Shown here: piece by piece, positions 53,552 through 61,526 of the stretch | Numbering within the stretch: the first letter of the stretch is position 1 | Layout: each line of letters begins with the position of its first letter | Source: Acidimicrobiaceae bacterium | GTDB lineage: Bacteria; Actinomycetota; Acidimicrobiia; Acidimicrobiales; MedAcidi-G1 | Direction of reading: 5' to 3' | NCBI GenBank assembly: GCA_002717365.1 | Contig: PBDJ01000041.1 | Coordinates: 1 to 64,000, forward strand | DNA: 64,000 nucleotides | Notes under the pieces: generated by a model | What the model was told of the DNA's origin: nothing | Seen by the model: the letters and a program-made list of their open reading frames with translations, nothing else | Databases searched by the model: none | Program-made: the position numbers and the translations under genes

Positions 53552-55282
53552 TCAGTATTCCAGGACGGTGACCGTTCCGGCCGTTCCGTCAACCTCGACC
53601 AGGGCACCGTCGGGAATGCGTTCCGTTGCATTCTCCACGGAGACCACGCATGGGATACCGAGTTCGCGCGACACGATGACCGCGTGGCTCATCAGCGCCC
53701 CCACTTCGACTATCACGGCGGCCGAGGGCAAGAACAGCGGCGTCCACGCTGGATCGGTGATGGGGGCCACGAGCACTTCGCCGGGTTCTAGATCGACAGC
53801 GTCGGCTGGGTCCATCACTACCCGGGCTCGTCCCCGGGCCACGCCCTGGCATCCTGACGCTCCGGTCAATACATCTCCTGGCTGTACCGGCTTGCTCCGA
53901 GTCAGCGATGCGTGGTCTGACTCCAACTCCTCAATGGTCGGAACCTCGTGTTGCCCGGTGATGAAGAAACGGGGCTCCACTGCCGTGTAGCGGTCATACA
54001 GGGCCCCGCGTTCAGCCAGCGTCCCAGCAAAGGAGGCTGGATCGACGAGGTAGGAGGGCAGTTCATCGATCGGGTCCAGTAGGGCGACCCGGGTGGGGTC
54101 AGGATCTCCACCCCGCTCGGCGGCCCGCCTCACCAACTCCCGGTACACGCGCTTGGTGGGTGCTCCGAGGTAGATGGCCCGGTCGCGTGTGGCTTCGCGG
54201 GCCTGGGCCCACCAAGGGGCGGCGAGTAGCGCCTTGTCAAAGTTCCGTCGATCGAGTCCCTTGACGTGGGGGCGTACCACGTCGACCGCTGCGGCCCGAC
54301 GGGCGTCGTCGCTGGCCAAACGGGTCGCCGGGTCAAGGTCGTGGTCGGCTAGACGCATCCGGTCGATGGCCACTAGGGCCAACTCGGGTGTGTTCTCCCA
54401 GTTCCGCGACGAGAGTTCCCAGTCGTTGGGTCCGCGGTGACCGTGGGCGGCCGTGAAGGCAGCGAATTGTTTCCGGAAGTCGGCTGCCTCCTGGTTGCCG
54501 GTGATCCTGTCCAATAGGCCGTCCACACCGATGTCGAACGCGGCACCCAAGGACGGCTGATTGCGTACCGTCCGGGCGATGGCGTAGAGGTCCCGGGAGT
54601 ACTCGGCAGACTTCACGTCTCCAGCCGACCCGATCAGGTGGGTAACGAGCCCAGGCTCGCCAGCCGCCACGCAGGCGTCAGCCAGCATCCCGGTCACGAT
54701 CGAAGCCAGTCCCGACGAGAGCATGTGGTTGTGGAAGACCGGCCCGAAGGCCTTAGGGAAGGCATGGAGGTGGGCTATCAACTCCGCATCCGGAGCGTTC
54801 AGAGACGGGCAGCAGGCACGATGGGCCTCAGCTTTGGCAAAGCTGTCGGACACCATGGGTGGCATAGATCGGGTACTCAGGGCACCGAGGACCGAACGCA
54901 GGATTCGCAGTGACGACAGCAGGCTGCGGTCACCCTTACGGGGTTCATATGGTGGAGGGTCGCCCTCACCGAAGAACGCGATGTCGATCGCCTCAGCCGA
55001 GGAGCCGGGAGCCCGCACGCCCAGGATCCTGAGGTAGGAGAGGTTGAGGTAGGCGTAGCCGCCATACAACCCGATGATCACCGGATTGTCACCCGAGAAG
55101 TCGTTTGCCCGGGTTACGCCAAGTTCGGCGTAGGCATCGCGCCATGCCTTCTCAGCTGCGATGACACCCAGCCGGTAGGACAGGGGGGTGAGTACCTCGG
55201 GGAAGACCTCCCCCACGTTGCCCCGGGTGTTGATCGGCCAGCGCGGGTCGACTGTCCCTTCGATAATCCATGACGTGCCCAT
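53552..55282 (-). CDS. PEP-utilising-enzyme mobile-domain protein lacking the ATP-grasp domain
   Basis: This 576-residue protein ends in a PEP-utilising swivelling domain with the phospho-acceptor histidine in GALMSHAVIVSRELGIPCVV. The rest (about residues 1-470) resembles the substrate-binding domain of rifampin phosphotransferases and PEP-synthase-like proteins, starting NTRGNVGEVFPEVLTPLS. The N-terminal ATP-grasp domain that those enzymes need to phosphorylate the histidine is absent. It either relies on a separate ATP-grasp partner or has another role. It follows the acyl-CoA catabolic operon by 77 bp on the same strand. Confidence 0.78.
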   Translation of the reverse strand: MGTSWIIEGTVDPRWPINTRGNVGEVFPEVLTPLSYRLGVIAAEKAWRDAYAELGVTRANDFSGDNPVIIGLYGGYAYLNLSYLRILGVRAPGSSAEAIDIAFFGEGDPPPYEPRKGDRSLLSSLRILRSVLGALSTRSMPPMVSDSFAKAEAHRACCPSLNAPDAELIAHLHAFPKAFGPVFHNHMLSSGLASIVTGMLADACVAAGEPGLVTHLIGSAGDVKSAEYSRDLYAIARTVRNQPSLGAAFDIGVDGLLDRITGNQEAADFRKQFAAFTAAHGHRGPNDWELSSRNWENTPELALVAIDRMRLADHDLDPATRLASDDARRAAAVDVVRPHVKGLDRRNFDKALLAAPWWAQAREATRDRAIYLGAPTKRVYRELVRRAAERGGDPDPTRVALLDPIDELPSYLVDPASFAGTLAERGALYDRYTAVEPRFFITGQHEVPTIEELESDHASLTRSKPVQPGDVLTGASGCQGVARGRARVVMDPADAVDLEPGEVLVAPITDPAWTPLFLPSAAVIVEVGALMSHAVIVSRELGIPCVVSVENATERIPDGALVEVDGTAGTVTVLEY

Positions 55283-55359
55283 GGCCCCCCGATTGTGGGC
55301 CCTCCAGAGGCCCGCTCGGCGAGGCTAGGCGTGCCGGGCGAGTAGGTGTGAGCCGGGGA

Positions 55360-56469
55360 TCAGTCCAGGATTCCGGCGGCGATCAACTCCTCAAGTCGTT
55401 CGGGTTCGACCCAGTTGAGTTGCCACGACTTGGCCCGTCGGAAATAGAGCTGGGCGTCGCACTCCACGGTGAAGCCCATCCCGCCGTGGACCTGGATAGC
55501 CACGCTGGTCACGTCTCGACAGGTTTGGGTGGCGAACAGCTTGGCCATGGGGGCCAGTGTGGTGACATCCCGTCCCTGGTCCCGGGCCCACGCAGCCTGA
55601 TGTACCAGTATCCGACCTCCATCAATGGCTGTAATCCCGTCGGACAGGTAGTGGCTGATCGACTGGAAGGAGCCGATCGGCTTGTCGAACTGGTGTCTTT
55701 CGCGGGCGTAATCGGTGGTCAGGGCGTGGGTGGCCAGGGCGGCTCCGATGGCCTGGGCGGCCACCAGGACCATGGCGTCGAGCATCACGGCGTGCCAGGT
55801 GTCCCAGCCGGTCCCGGAGTCGCCGATCCGGTCGGTGGTCGGGATACGCACGCCGTCCAAGTCGACCCGGTATTGGGTGTCGCCGGCCACCGTCCTCTGA
55901 AGGGTCAGCGTCACCCCGTCGGCGGCCGGGTCCATCAGGTAGAGGTCGACGTTGTCGCCGGTACGGGCCACGACAATCAGACGGTCGGCAGACGAGGCGA
56001 AGGGAACGTGGCGCTTAGTACCGGTCAGGACCGTCGTGTCGCCGTCAGGACGAGCTTTCATCTGGACCCCGGTTGGTCCGGACCCGTTATCGGGCTCCAG
56101 CCACGCCGGAACAAGAATGGCGTCGCCGGCGGCTAGGAGGGGTAGCCACTCGGCCTGCTGCTCGGGTGAACCGGCTTCGGCCAGAATGCCGGCCGCCACC
56201 ACTGAGGATGCTAAGTGGGGCGATGGCACCAGACTGCGTCCGAACTCCTCGTAGACAACAACGGCGTCTAGGAGGCTCATGGCCGAACCCCCGTGTTCCT
56301 CGGTGAGCATCAGGCCGGTCAGGCCCATGGCGGCCAGCTGGTTCCAGAATCCGTCGTCGTAGCCCTTTGGATCGTCTTCTAGGGACCGCACGGTGTCGGC
56401 GGCATCGGCGCAGAGGCTGCGGACAGCGTCGCGCAGCATGTCCTGTTCGTCAGTGAAGGCCAGGTCCAT
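55360..56469 (-). CDS. Acyl-CoA dehydrogenase family protein (short form)
   Basis: The 369-residue flavoprotein has a shortened acyl-CoA dehydrogenase fold beginning DLAFTDEQDMLRDAVRSL and ending with HGGMGFTVECDAQLYFRRA. It lacks the usual C-terminal GT(S/A)xIQ-type FAD segment seen in its neighbour. Such short forms occur as one half of heterotetrameric dehydrogenases of steroid side-chain degradation (ChsE type). The ATG at 56469 follows an AGGAG site; the upstream frame is not conserved. It is the last gene of a five-gene operon. Confidence 0.82.
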   Translation of the reverse strand: MDLAFTDEQDMLRDAVRSLCADAADTVRSLEDDPKGYDDGFWNQLAAMGLTGLMLTEEHGGSAMSLLDAVVVYEEFGRSLVPSPHLASSVVAAGILAEAGSPEQQAEWLPLLAAGDAILVPAWLEPDNGSGPTGVQMKARPDGDTTVLTGTKRHVPFASSADRLIVVARTGDNVDLYLMDPAADGVTLTLQRTVAGDTQYRVDLDGVRIPTTDRIGDSGTGWDTWHAVMLDAMVLVAAQAIGAALATHALTTDYARERHQFDKPIGSFQSISHYLSDGITAIDGGRILVHQAAWARDQGRDVTTLAPMAKLFATQTCRDVTSVAIQVHGGMGFTVECDAQLYFRRAKSWQLNWVEPERLEELIAAGILD

Positions 56470-56476
56470 CGGACTC

Positions 56477-56953
56477 CTAGGGGCACCAGTTGTCGCCGCG
56501 GCGCGACCATGGGTTGTCATCGGTGTCCCGGGGGAGGGACACCCGGGCAGCACAAGTGGTGGCTACCACCTCACCTACCCGCAGGGACACGTCCAGGTCG
56601 ACCCATCCGCAGCCGGAGTCGTCAATTGCCGTCCCGGTGACGGTGGCTGAGAAGGCCATGTGGTCTCCGGGGAATACTGGGGTGTTCATACGGAAGGTCA
56701 TGCGACCTAGCCGGCCGGTGGGCCCCGTCCAGTCGGTGACGTAGCGCTCGAACCACGCTGCCTGGTTAGGGGTGTTGAGGAAGATGTCCTGAGTGCCGTT
56801 CCGGTGGACGGCGAAGTCGCGGTCGTGGTGCATGGGACGCCAGTCCCTCGATGCCAGGGCACCGAGCACCACCGTGGTGGCCGTGACGTCATAACTCAGG
56901 TCGGGGAGCCGATCACCGACCGTCACGTCACCATGGAGGAGCCGGGTAGCCAT
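56477..56953 (-). CDS. MaoC-like enoyl-CoA hydratase subunit (catalytic type)
   Basis: The 158-residue hotdog-fold protein keeps the hydratase-2 catalytic pattern D-x-x-P-x-H as SRDWRPMHHD (Asp37, His42). It probably adds water to an enoyl-CoA. Its ATG overlaps the stop of the preceding hotdog gene by 1 bp (TGATG), so the two are likely subunits of one hydratase, as in ChsH1/ChsH2 of cholesterol degradation. The shorter protein here would be the catalytic one. Confidence 0.8.
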   Translation of the reverse strand: MATRLLHGDVTVGDRLPDLSYDVTATTVVLGALASRDWRPMHHDRDFAVHRNGTQDIFLNTPNQAAWFERYVTDWTGPTGRLGRMTFRMNTPVFPGDHMAFSATVTGTAIDDSGCGWVDLDVSLRVGEVVATTCAARVSLPRDTDDNPWSRRGDNWCP

Positions 56954-57519
56954 CAGTCGTCCTCTTTCGGATCGGCGGGTTCTGCCTCCTCGGGCCGTTG
57001 GTAGCCGAAGGCCGTGTAGGACTCCACGCCCAGAAGGGCGTCGTCCTGATTGAGGTACTCGACGTCGATGGTCCAGAACCGGCCATGCCCCAGCCGGGTG
57101 GCTTTAGGCTCGCTGACCGACCGAAGAACTTGCCGGGACCGTACCCGGTCGCCGACGCGGACCGGTTCGTGGAAGGTGTTGGTATTCGAGGAGATGATGG
57201 CCTCGGGGAGGTCCAGGTCCTCCTTGAGGTCGAAGTGGGCCTGGAGCGGCACAGCGGGCTCGGATCGTCCCGGGGACCAGTGGTGGGGGCGGAACCAAAC
57301 CGAGAGCATGGTCGGCGGGGCGATAGGCCCGCCGGTGAGGTCGGCAGCCACGTCCTCGTCCCAGAACAACGGGTTCCCGTTCTGGACCGAAGCACATGTG
57401 GTCCAGATGTAGCCGTGTTCGACGGGAAAGCCGCCCTCCTCCTCATACTGCACGACGCCGATTCGGGCCGTTACCTCTTCAGGGACTGGGGTCAGGGCAT
57501 CGGGAGTTGGGGCGGTCAC
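56953..57519 (-). CDS. FAS1-like dehydratase / MaoC-like hotdog subunit (non-catalytic type)
   Basis: The 188-residue hotdog protein fits the FAS1-like dehydratase domain family. Where active hydratases have D-x-x-P-x-H it reads QNGNPLFWD, so the catalytic aspartate and histidine are missing. It most likely pairs with the catalytic protein encoded next (1 bp overlap) in a heteromeric hydratase. The GTG start overlaps the stop of the CoA-transferase gene by 4 bp. Confidence 0.78.
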   Translation of the reverse strand: MTAPTPDALTPVPEEVTARIGVVQYEEEGGFPVEHGYIWTTCASVQNGNPLFWDEDVAADLTGGPIAPPTMLSVWFRPHHWSPGRSEPAVPLQAHFDLKEDLDLPEAIISSNTNTFHEPVRVGDRVRSRQVLRSVSEPKATRLGHGRFWTIDVEYLNQDDALLGVESYTAFGYQRPEEAEPADPKEDD

Positions 57520-58682
57520 GCGATTACCCCCTCGGCCCGCAGGACCGACAGCTCGTCATCGGTGAAGCCGGCGGCACCCAGAACCTCATCGGTGCACGGG
57601 ACCGCCTGGTCATGGACGGCCAGAGTGGTGGCATCGACCTGACCGGCTAGGGGGGCAGCCACCTGACCGATTGGACCAGCCGTCGGATGGATGACCTCAG
57701 TGAACAGCCCTCGGGCCCGGAACTGCTCGTCGTCGACCACCTCGGTGATGTCGTGGACAGCCGACACGCAAGTGTCAGCTGGTCCCAAGTCGGCCACCCA
57801 CTCGTCTCGGCTACGTCGGGCGAAGGCGGCGGCAAAGTCGGACCTCATGGCGTCGACGGCGTCATCGTCGTGCTGGTGGTCAATCCACCGGTCGCACTCC
57901 AGGGCCCGGCAGAGGTTGGCGAAGAAGTGGGGCTCGATGGCGCCCACTGCCAACCATCTACCATCGGCTGCCCGGTAGACGTCGTACCAGGCGTACCGCC
58001 CGGTCAACAGGCCATGGCGGGGGCCGGGCCGAGTTCCCTCGGCCAGGTACTCGTCGACGGCCAGAGACATGAGCGACAGGACGCCGTCGGCGATCGAGAC
58101 GTCCAGGCGAGTGCCCTCCCCGGTCACGGCCCGGGCGGCCAGGGCAGCGCAGATGGCAGCCACCGCTTGGAGGCCGCCCCCGGCGCTGTCGGCCACCGTG
58201 GCTCCGGGCAGGGCCGGTCCGCCGTTGCAGTCGCGTCCCGAGCAGTGGAGGTAACCGCCAACGGCCAGGTAGTTCAGGTCGTGGCCGGCCCAGCCAGCAC
58301 GAGGGCCACTCTGGCCGTAGCCGGTGGTGGAGCAGTAGACGATCCCCGGATTCCGGTCCCGGACGGCCTCGTGGCCGATGCCCAGCCGGTCCACCACCCC
58401 AGGTCGGAAACTCTCGATGACCACGTCGGCCACGGTGGCTAGACGGAGGAAGGCCTCTCGGCCGCCGTCCGACTTGAGGTCGAGCAGCACCCGCCGCATG
58501 CCCCGATGGGCGCTATAGGCGTAGGGGGGCGGCACGATCTGCACCCCGGCGTCCCGGGGGACGGGCCCAACCTTGACCACGTCGGCTCCCCAGTCGGCCA
58601 GCCACCTCGAGGCTCGCACGGCGGGCCCCACCGAGGCGAGGTCTAGGACAGTCACGCCGTCGAGGAGGGGGCGGTCGTCCAC
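57516..58682 (-). CDS. CaiB/BaiF family (class III) CoA-transferase
   Basis: The 388-residue protein begins with LDGVTVLDLASVGPAVRASRWLADWGADVVKV (split here), typical of class III CoA-transferases, and has the later DVSIADGVLSLMSL and the family's catalytic-aspartate region (VSIADG). It moves CoA between carboxylic acids, or acts as an epimerase (alpha-methylacyl-CoA racemase type), a step common in steroid side-chain degradation. The GTG start lies 8 bp after the dehydrogenase gene. Confidence 0.85.
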   Translation of the reverse strand: MDDRPLLDGVTVLDLASVGPAVRASRWLADWGADVVKVGPVPRDAGVQIVPPPYAYSAHRGMRRVLLDLKSDGGREAFLRLATVADVVIESFRPGVVDRLGIGHEAVRDRNPGIVYCSTTGYGQSGPRAGWAGHDLNYLAVGGYLHCSGRDCNGGPALPGATVADSAGGGLQAVAAICAALAARAVTGEGTRLDVSIADGVLSLMSLAVDEYLAEGTRPGPRHGLLTGRYAWYDVYRAADGRWLAVGAIEPHFFANLCRALECDRWIDHQHDDDAVDAMRSDFAAAFARRSRDEWVADLGPADTCVSAVHDITEVVDDEQFRARGLFTEVIHPTAGPIGQVAAPLAGQVDATTLAVHDQAVPCTDEVLGAAGFTDDELSVLRAEGVIA

Positions 58683-58690
58683 GGTTCAGC

Positions 58691-59884
58691 CTAGAAATTC
58701 TTGGGGAGGCCAAGGCCCCGCCGGGAGATGATGTTCTTCTGGACCTCCGACGTGCCCCCTCCGATGGTGTCCAGCACGGTGTAGCGGTAGGTGGACTCGG
58801 CTCGCCCGGCCATGGGGGCTCCGGCGGTACCGACTCGTAGTTGGGCCCCGGGTCCCCCCAAATCCATGGAGGCGTCGGCCAGCGCCTTGGAGAACTCAGT
58901 GGTGAACAACTTGTACTCCGAGGCCTCAATGGTGGGCGGGGCCCCACCGCCGGCTTCGGCCTTCATGGAGGCATCGACCACTCGGAGGCCCATGCCGTGG
59001 GCGACAGCTGCCGTGGTGGCCAGGCGGGCGATCCGGGACCGCACCCTTGGGTCCTCCCTGAGCGGTTGGCCGTCACGGGTGGTCGTGCGCACGTGGTCGA
59101 GCAGCAGGTCCAGGCGCTGCTTCACCGGGGAGAAGGTGAACATGGTGAAGCGCTCCAGGTCGAGGGCCTGGGAGATGTATTGGAAGCCGTGGTTGAGCTG
59201 GCCGACTACGTACTCCTCGGGGACGAACACGTCGTCGAAGAACACGTCGTTTGTCCGCTCGTCTCCCATAGTCCAGATGCCCTGCACGGTGATCCCGGGG
59301 TGATCCATGGGGACCAAGAAGAGAGTGATGCCAAAATGCTTGGGGGCGTTCGGGTCGGTGCGGGCGCCCACCCAGTACCACTCGGCGAAGTGGGCCGAGG
59401 TGGTCCAGGTCTTTTGGCCGTTCAGAATCCAGCCACCCTCGGTCTCAGTGGCTTTGAGCTTCATGGCTGCGGCATCCGAGCCGGCTTCCGGCTCGCTGTA
59501 GCCGACGGCGAACTCCACCTCGTTAGCCAGGATCTTTGGGAGGAACTCCTCCTTAAGAAACTCCGAGCCGTGGGCGATGAGGGTCTTGCCGATGATGCCA
59601 ACACCCTTGCCGATCTGGGGGCCGCCGCGGGCGGCCAGGGCCTCGTTGAGGATGTACTCGTAGATACCCTCGCCCGCCTGGCCGCCGTACTCTCGGGGCC
59701 AGGTGATGCCCAGCCAGCCCTGCTCGCCCAACTTCTTCATAAGAGCCCGACGCTTGGGGGTGTCGACGATTTGGGCCATGTTCTCCCGGGTTGGGTCGAA
59801 TACCTCGGGGTCGTCGTTGGCGTCTAGGAACGCCTCGACCTCGGCCCGGAAGGCCTCCTGTTCGGGAGAGAAGTCGAAGTTCAT
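58691..59884 (-). CDS. Acyl-CoA dehydrogenase
   Basis: The 397-residue flavoprotein has the classic segments FAVGYSEPEAGSDAAAMK, NGQKTWTTSAH and the C-terminal GGGTSEVQKNIIS. The glutamate found in the medium-chain enzyme at the EGT position is a glycine here, so the catalytic base, if active, lies elsewhere. It is the first gene of the minus-strand catabolic operon. No Shine-Dalgarno is visible before the ATG, which lies 8 bp from a large palindrome. A second, unlike dehydrogenase closes the operon. Confidence 0.92.
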   Translation of the reverse strand: MNFDFSPEQEAFRAEVEAFLDANDDPEVFDPTRENMAQIVDTPKRRALMKKLGEQGWLGITWPREYGGQAGEGIYEYILNEALAARGGPQIGKGVGIIGKTLIAHGSEFLKEEFLPKILANEVEFAVGYSEPEAGSDAAAMKLKATETEGGWILNGQKTWTTSAHFAEWYWVGARTDPNAPKHFGITLFLVPMDHPGITVQGIWTMGDERTNDVFFDDVFVPEEYVVGQLNHGFQYISQALDLERFTMFTFSPVKQRLDLLLDHVRTTTRDGQPLREDPRVRSRIARLATTAAVAHGMGLRVVDASMKAEAGGGAPPTIEASEYKLFTTEFSKALADASMDLGGPGAQLRVGTAGAPMAGRAESTYRYTVLDTIGGGTSEVQKNIISRRGLGLPKNF

Positions 59885-59892
59885 GGGTCGCA

Positions 59893-59939
59893 GTACGGTA
59901 GATGGTGGGATCTGACGGTGTGTCAGATCCCTACCGTAC
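59893..59939. promoter_or_regulatory. Nested palindrome: first operator copy plus outer inverted repeat
   Basis: The inner palindrome GGATCTGAC / GTCAGATCC (59908-59916 and 59922-59930, 5 bp spacer GGTGT) is enclosed by perfect 9 bp outer arms GTACGGTAG (59893-59901) and CTACCGTAC (59931-59939). Only a 6 bp bulge on the left separates inner from outer arms. The inner part matches the second palindrome 124 bp away. It is placed just upstream of the minus-strand dehydrogenase start, so it would control that operon, probably as a TetR-type operator. Confidence 0.7.
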
Positions 59940-60032
59940 CGGAACTCAGGAGGTGCACCCCATCTGAGCGGTCCTCCTTGAAATGACAGGCTTCTGGCCC
60001 GGAACTCGCGCTTCCACCGTCAACTACTCTAG

Positions 60033-60053
60033 AATCTGACGGTTCGTCAGATT
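60033..60053. promoter_or_regulatory. Second operator copy, overlapping a candidate -10
   Basis: AATCTGAC (60033-60040) and GTCAGATT (60046-60053) flank a 5 bp spacer GGTTC. Together with the first copy it defines a 21 bp consensus RATCTGACGGTKYGTCAGATY. A -10-like TAGAAT (60030-60035) overlaps its left arm, so binding would block the plus-strand operon. No TetR-type gene lies adjacent; the nearest one is at 47745. Confidence 0.7.
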
Positions 60054-60108
60054 TGTGCGGGCCGGTGACGACACCGCCCGTGGGGAAGCCACCGGACGGG
60101 AGGAGAGC

Positions 60109-61512
60109 ATGAACGGCACACGGGGGATCCTCGCCTATGGCGCCCACGTGCCCTACCGGCGTCTCGCCCGCTCGGCCATCGCCGAGGTGATGGGTGCCGG
60201 AGGCGGGGGCGGGTACCGCGCTGTCGCCTCGTTCGACGAGGACACAACGACTATGGGCGTGGAGGCGGCCCGCCAGGCTCTGGCCGGAGGTGCCCCCGCT
60301 CCCCGGGCCCTCTGGTTTTCGACGGTCGCCCCCGCCTATCTGGACAAGACCAACGCCACGGTCGTCCACGCCGCCCTCCGCCTGGGCGCCTCGGTCCCGG
60401 CCCTGGACTTCGGTGGGGCACCCCGGTCGGCGATCGGTGCTCTTCGCACGGCCCTGGCCTCGGGCGACCGCACTCTGGTGGTGGCCTCCGACCTCCGAGT
60501 CGGTCTGCCTACCGGTCCCGAGGACGGCGGCGGCGGCGACGCCGCGACAGCCGTACTGGTCGGCTCCGACGAGGACGGCCCGCTGGTGGCCGAGTACCTG
60601 GGGGGAGCCACGGCCACGGCCGAGTTCACCGACCGGTGGCGGACCCCCGGCGAGGCGCACTCCCGAACCTGGGAGGACCGGTTCGGCGAGCAGGCCTACC
60701 TGCCCCTGGTCCGACAAGCCTGGGCTGATGCCCTCGAGTCCACCAACCTGACGGCCGCCGACGTGGCGATCTCCGCGGTAACCGGCTTGCACGGTCGGGC
60801 CACCAAGAAGGCGGCCGTTGACCTAGGTGTGACTATCGCCGAAGACCGGACCGACACAGTCGGGAACGCCGGTGCCGCCCACCCGACACTCCTACTGACC
60901 GATGTCTTGGACGGTGCGACGCCGGGCGACGTGGTAGCCCTTGTCGTGCTGGCCGACGGCTGCGAGGTTCTGTTCTTTCGGGCCACTGACGCCCTGACCA
61001 CTGGACGGCCGACCCGGTCGGTGACCGACCAGGTTGAGAATCGGGCCGACGTCTCCTACGCCCTGTATCTGGCTTGGCGGGGTCTCTTGGAGGTTCAGCC
61101 TCCAAACCGACCGGAGCCCAACCGCCCGTCGTCGTCGGCCGCCGCCCGGCGAAGCGACTGGAAGCACGGCTTCGTGGGCTCCACCGACCGGTCCACCGGC
61201 ATCACCCACCTTCCGCCGTCGCGGGTCGGGATCTCCGGCGGCGAAGTCGACAATATGGAGCCCGCGCCCATGGCCGACACCGTGGGCACTGTGGCCACCT
61301 TCACCGTCGACCACCTGGTCTACTCACCCAGCCCGCCGGTGGTGTTCGCCGTGGTCGACTTTGACGGAGGCGGGAGGATGCCCGTCGAGCTGACCGACGT
61401 GGACCCGTCAGAAGTGGAGATCGGGACCCGAGTGGAGATGACGTTCCGCCGGCTGTTCACGGCCGATGGTCTGCACAACTACTTCTGGAAGGGTCGGCCC
61501 CTCCGGGGCTGA
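60109..61512 (+). CDS. HMG-CoA-synthase-like protein fused to a DUF35 OB-fold domain, cysteine-depleted
   Basis: The 467-residue protein has a thiolase-fold N-terminal domain related to HMG-CoA synthase (about 1-340: GILAYGAHVPYRRL, FDEDTTTMGVEAAR) and a C-terminal DUF35-type OB-fold (about 350-467, with DNMEPAPMADTVGTVATF and a final YFWKGRP). The position of the catalytic cysteine reads DFGGAPRSA, and the rubredoxin-like zinc-ribbon cysteines of DUF35 are replaced (GSTDRSTGITHLPPSRVG). It therefore looks non-catalytic, possibly a scaffold for the thiolase encoded next. AGGAG lies just before the ATG. Confidence 0.8.
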   Translation: MNGTRGILAYGAHVPYRRLARSAIAEVMGAGGGGGYRAVASFDEDTTTMGVEAARQALAGGAPAPRALWFSTVAPAYLDKTNATVVHAALRLGASVPALDFGGAPRSAIGALRTALASGDRTLVVASDLRVGLPTGPEDGGGGDAATAVLVGSDEDGPLVAEYLGGATATAEFTDRWRTPGEAHSRTWEDRFGEQAYLPLVRQAWADALESTNLTAADVAISAVTGLHGRATKKAAVDLGVTIAEDRTDTVGNAGAAHPTLLLTDVLDGATPGDVVALVVLADGCEVLFFRATDALTTGRPTRSVTDQVENRADVSYALYLAWRGLLEVQPPNRPEPNRPSSSAAARRSDWKHGFVGSTDRSTGITHLPPSRVGISGGEVDNMEPAPMADTVGTVATFTVDHLVYSPSPPVVFAVVDFDGGGRMPVELTDVDPSEVEIGTRVEMTFRRLFTADGLHNYFWKGRPLRG

Positions 61513-61526
61513 GTGGGAGCGACGAC

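Noticed and set aside
58841-59827. A 328-residue plus-strand frame opposite the acyl-CoA dehydrogenase
   Set aside because: Shadow of a clear acyl-CoA dehydrogenase; no ribosome site and Gly/His/Val-rich composition.
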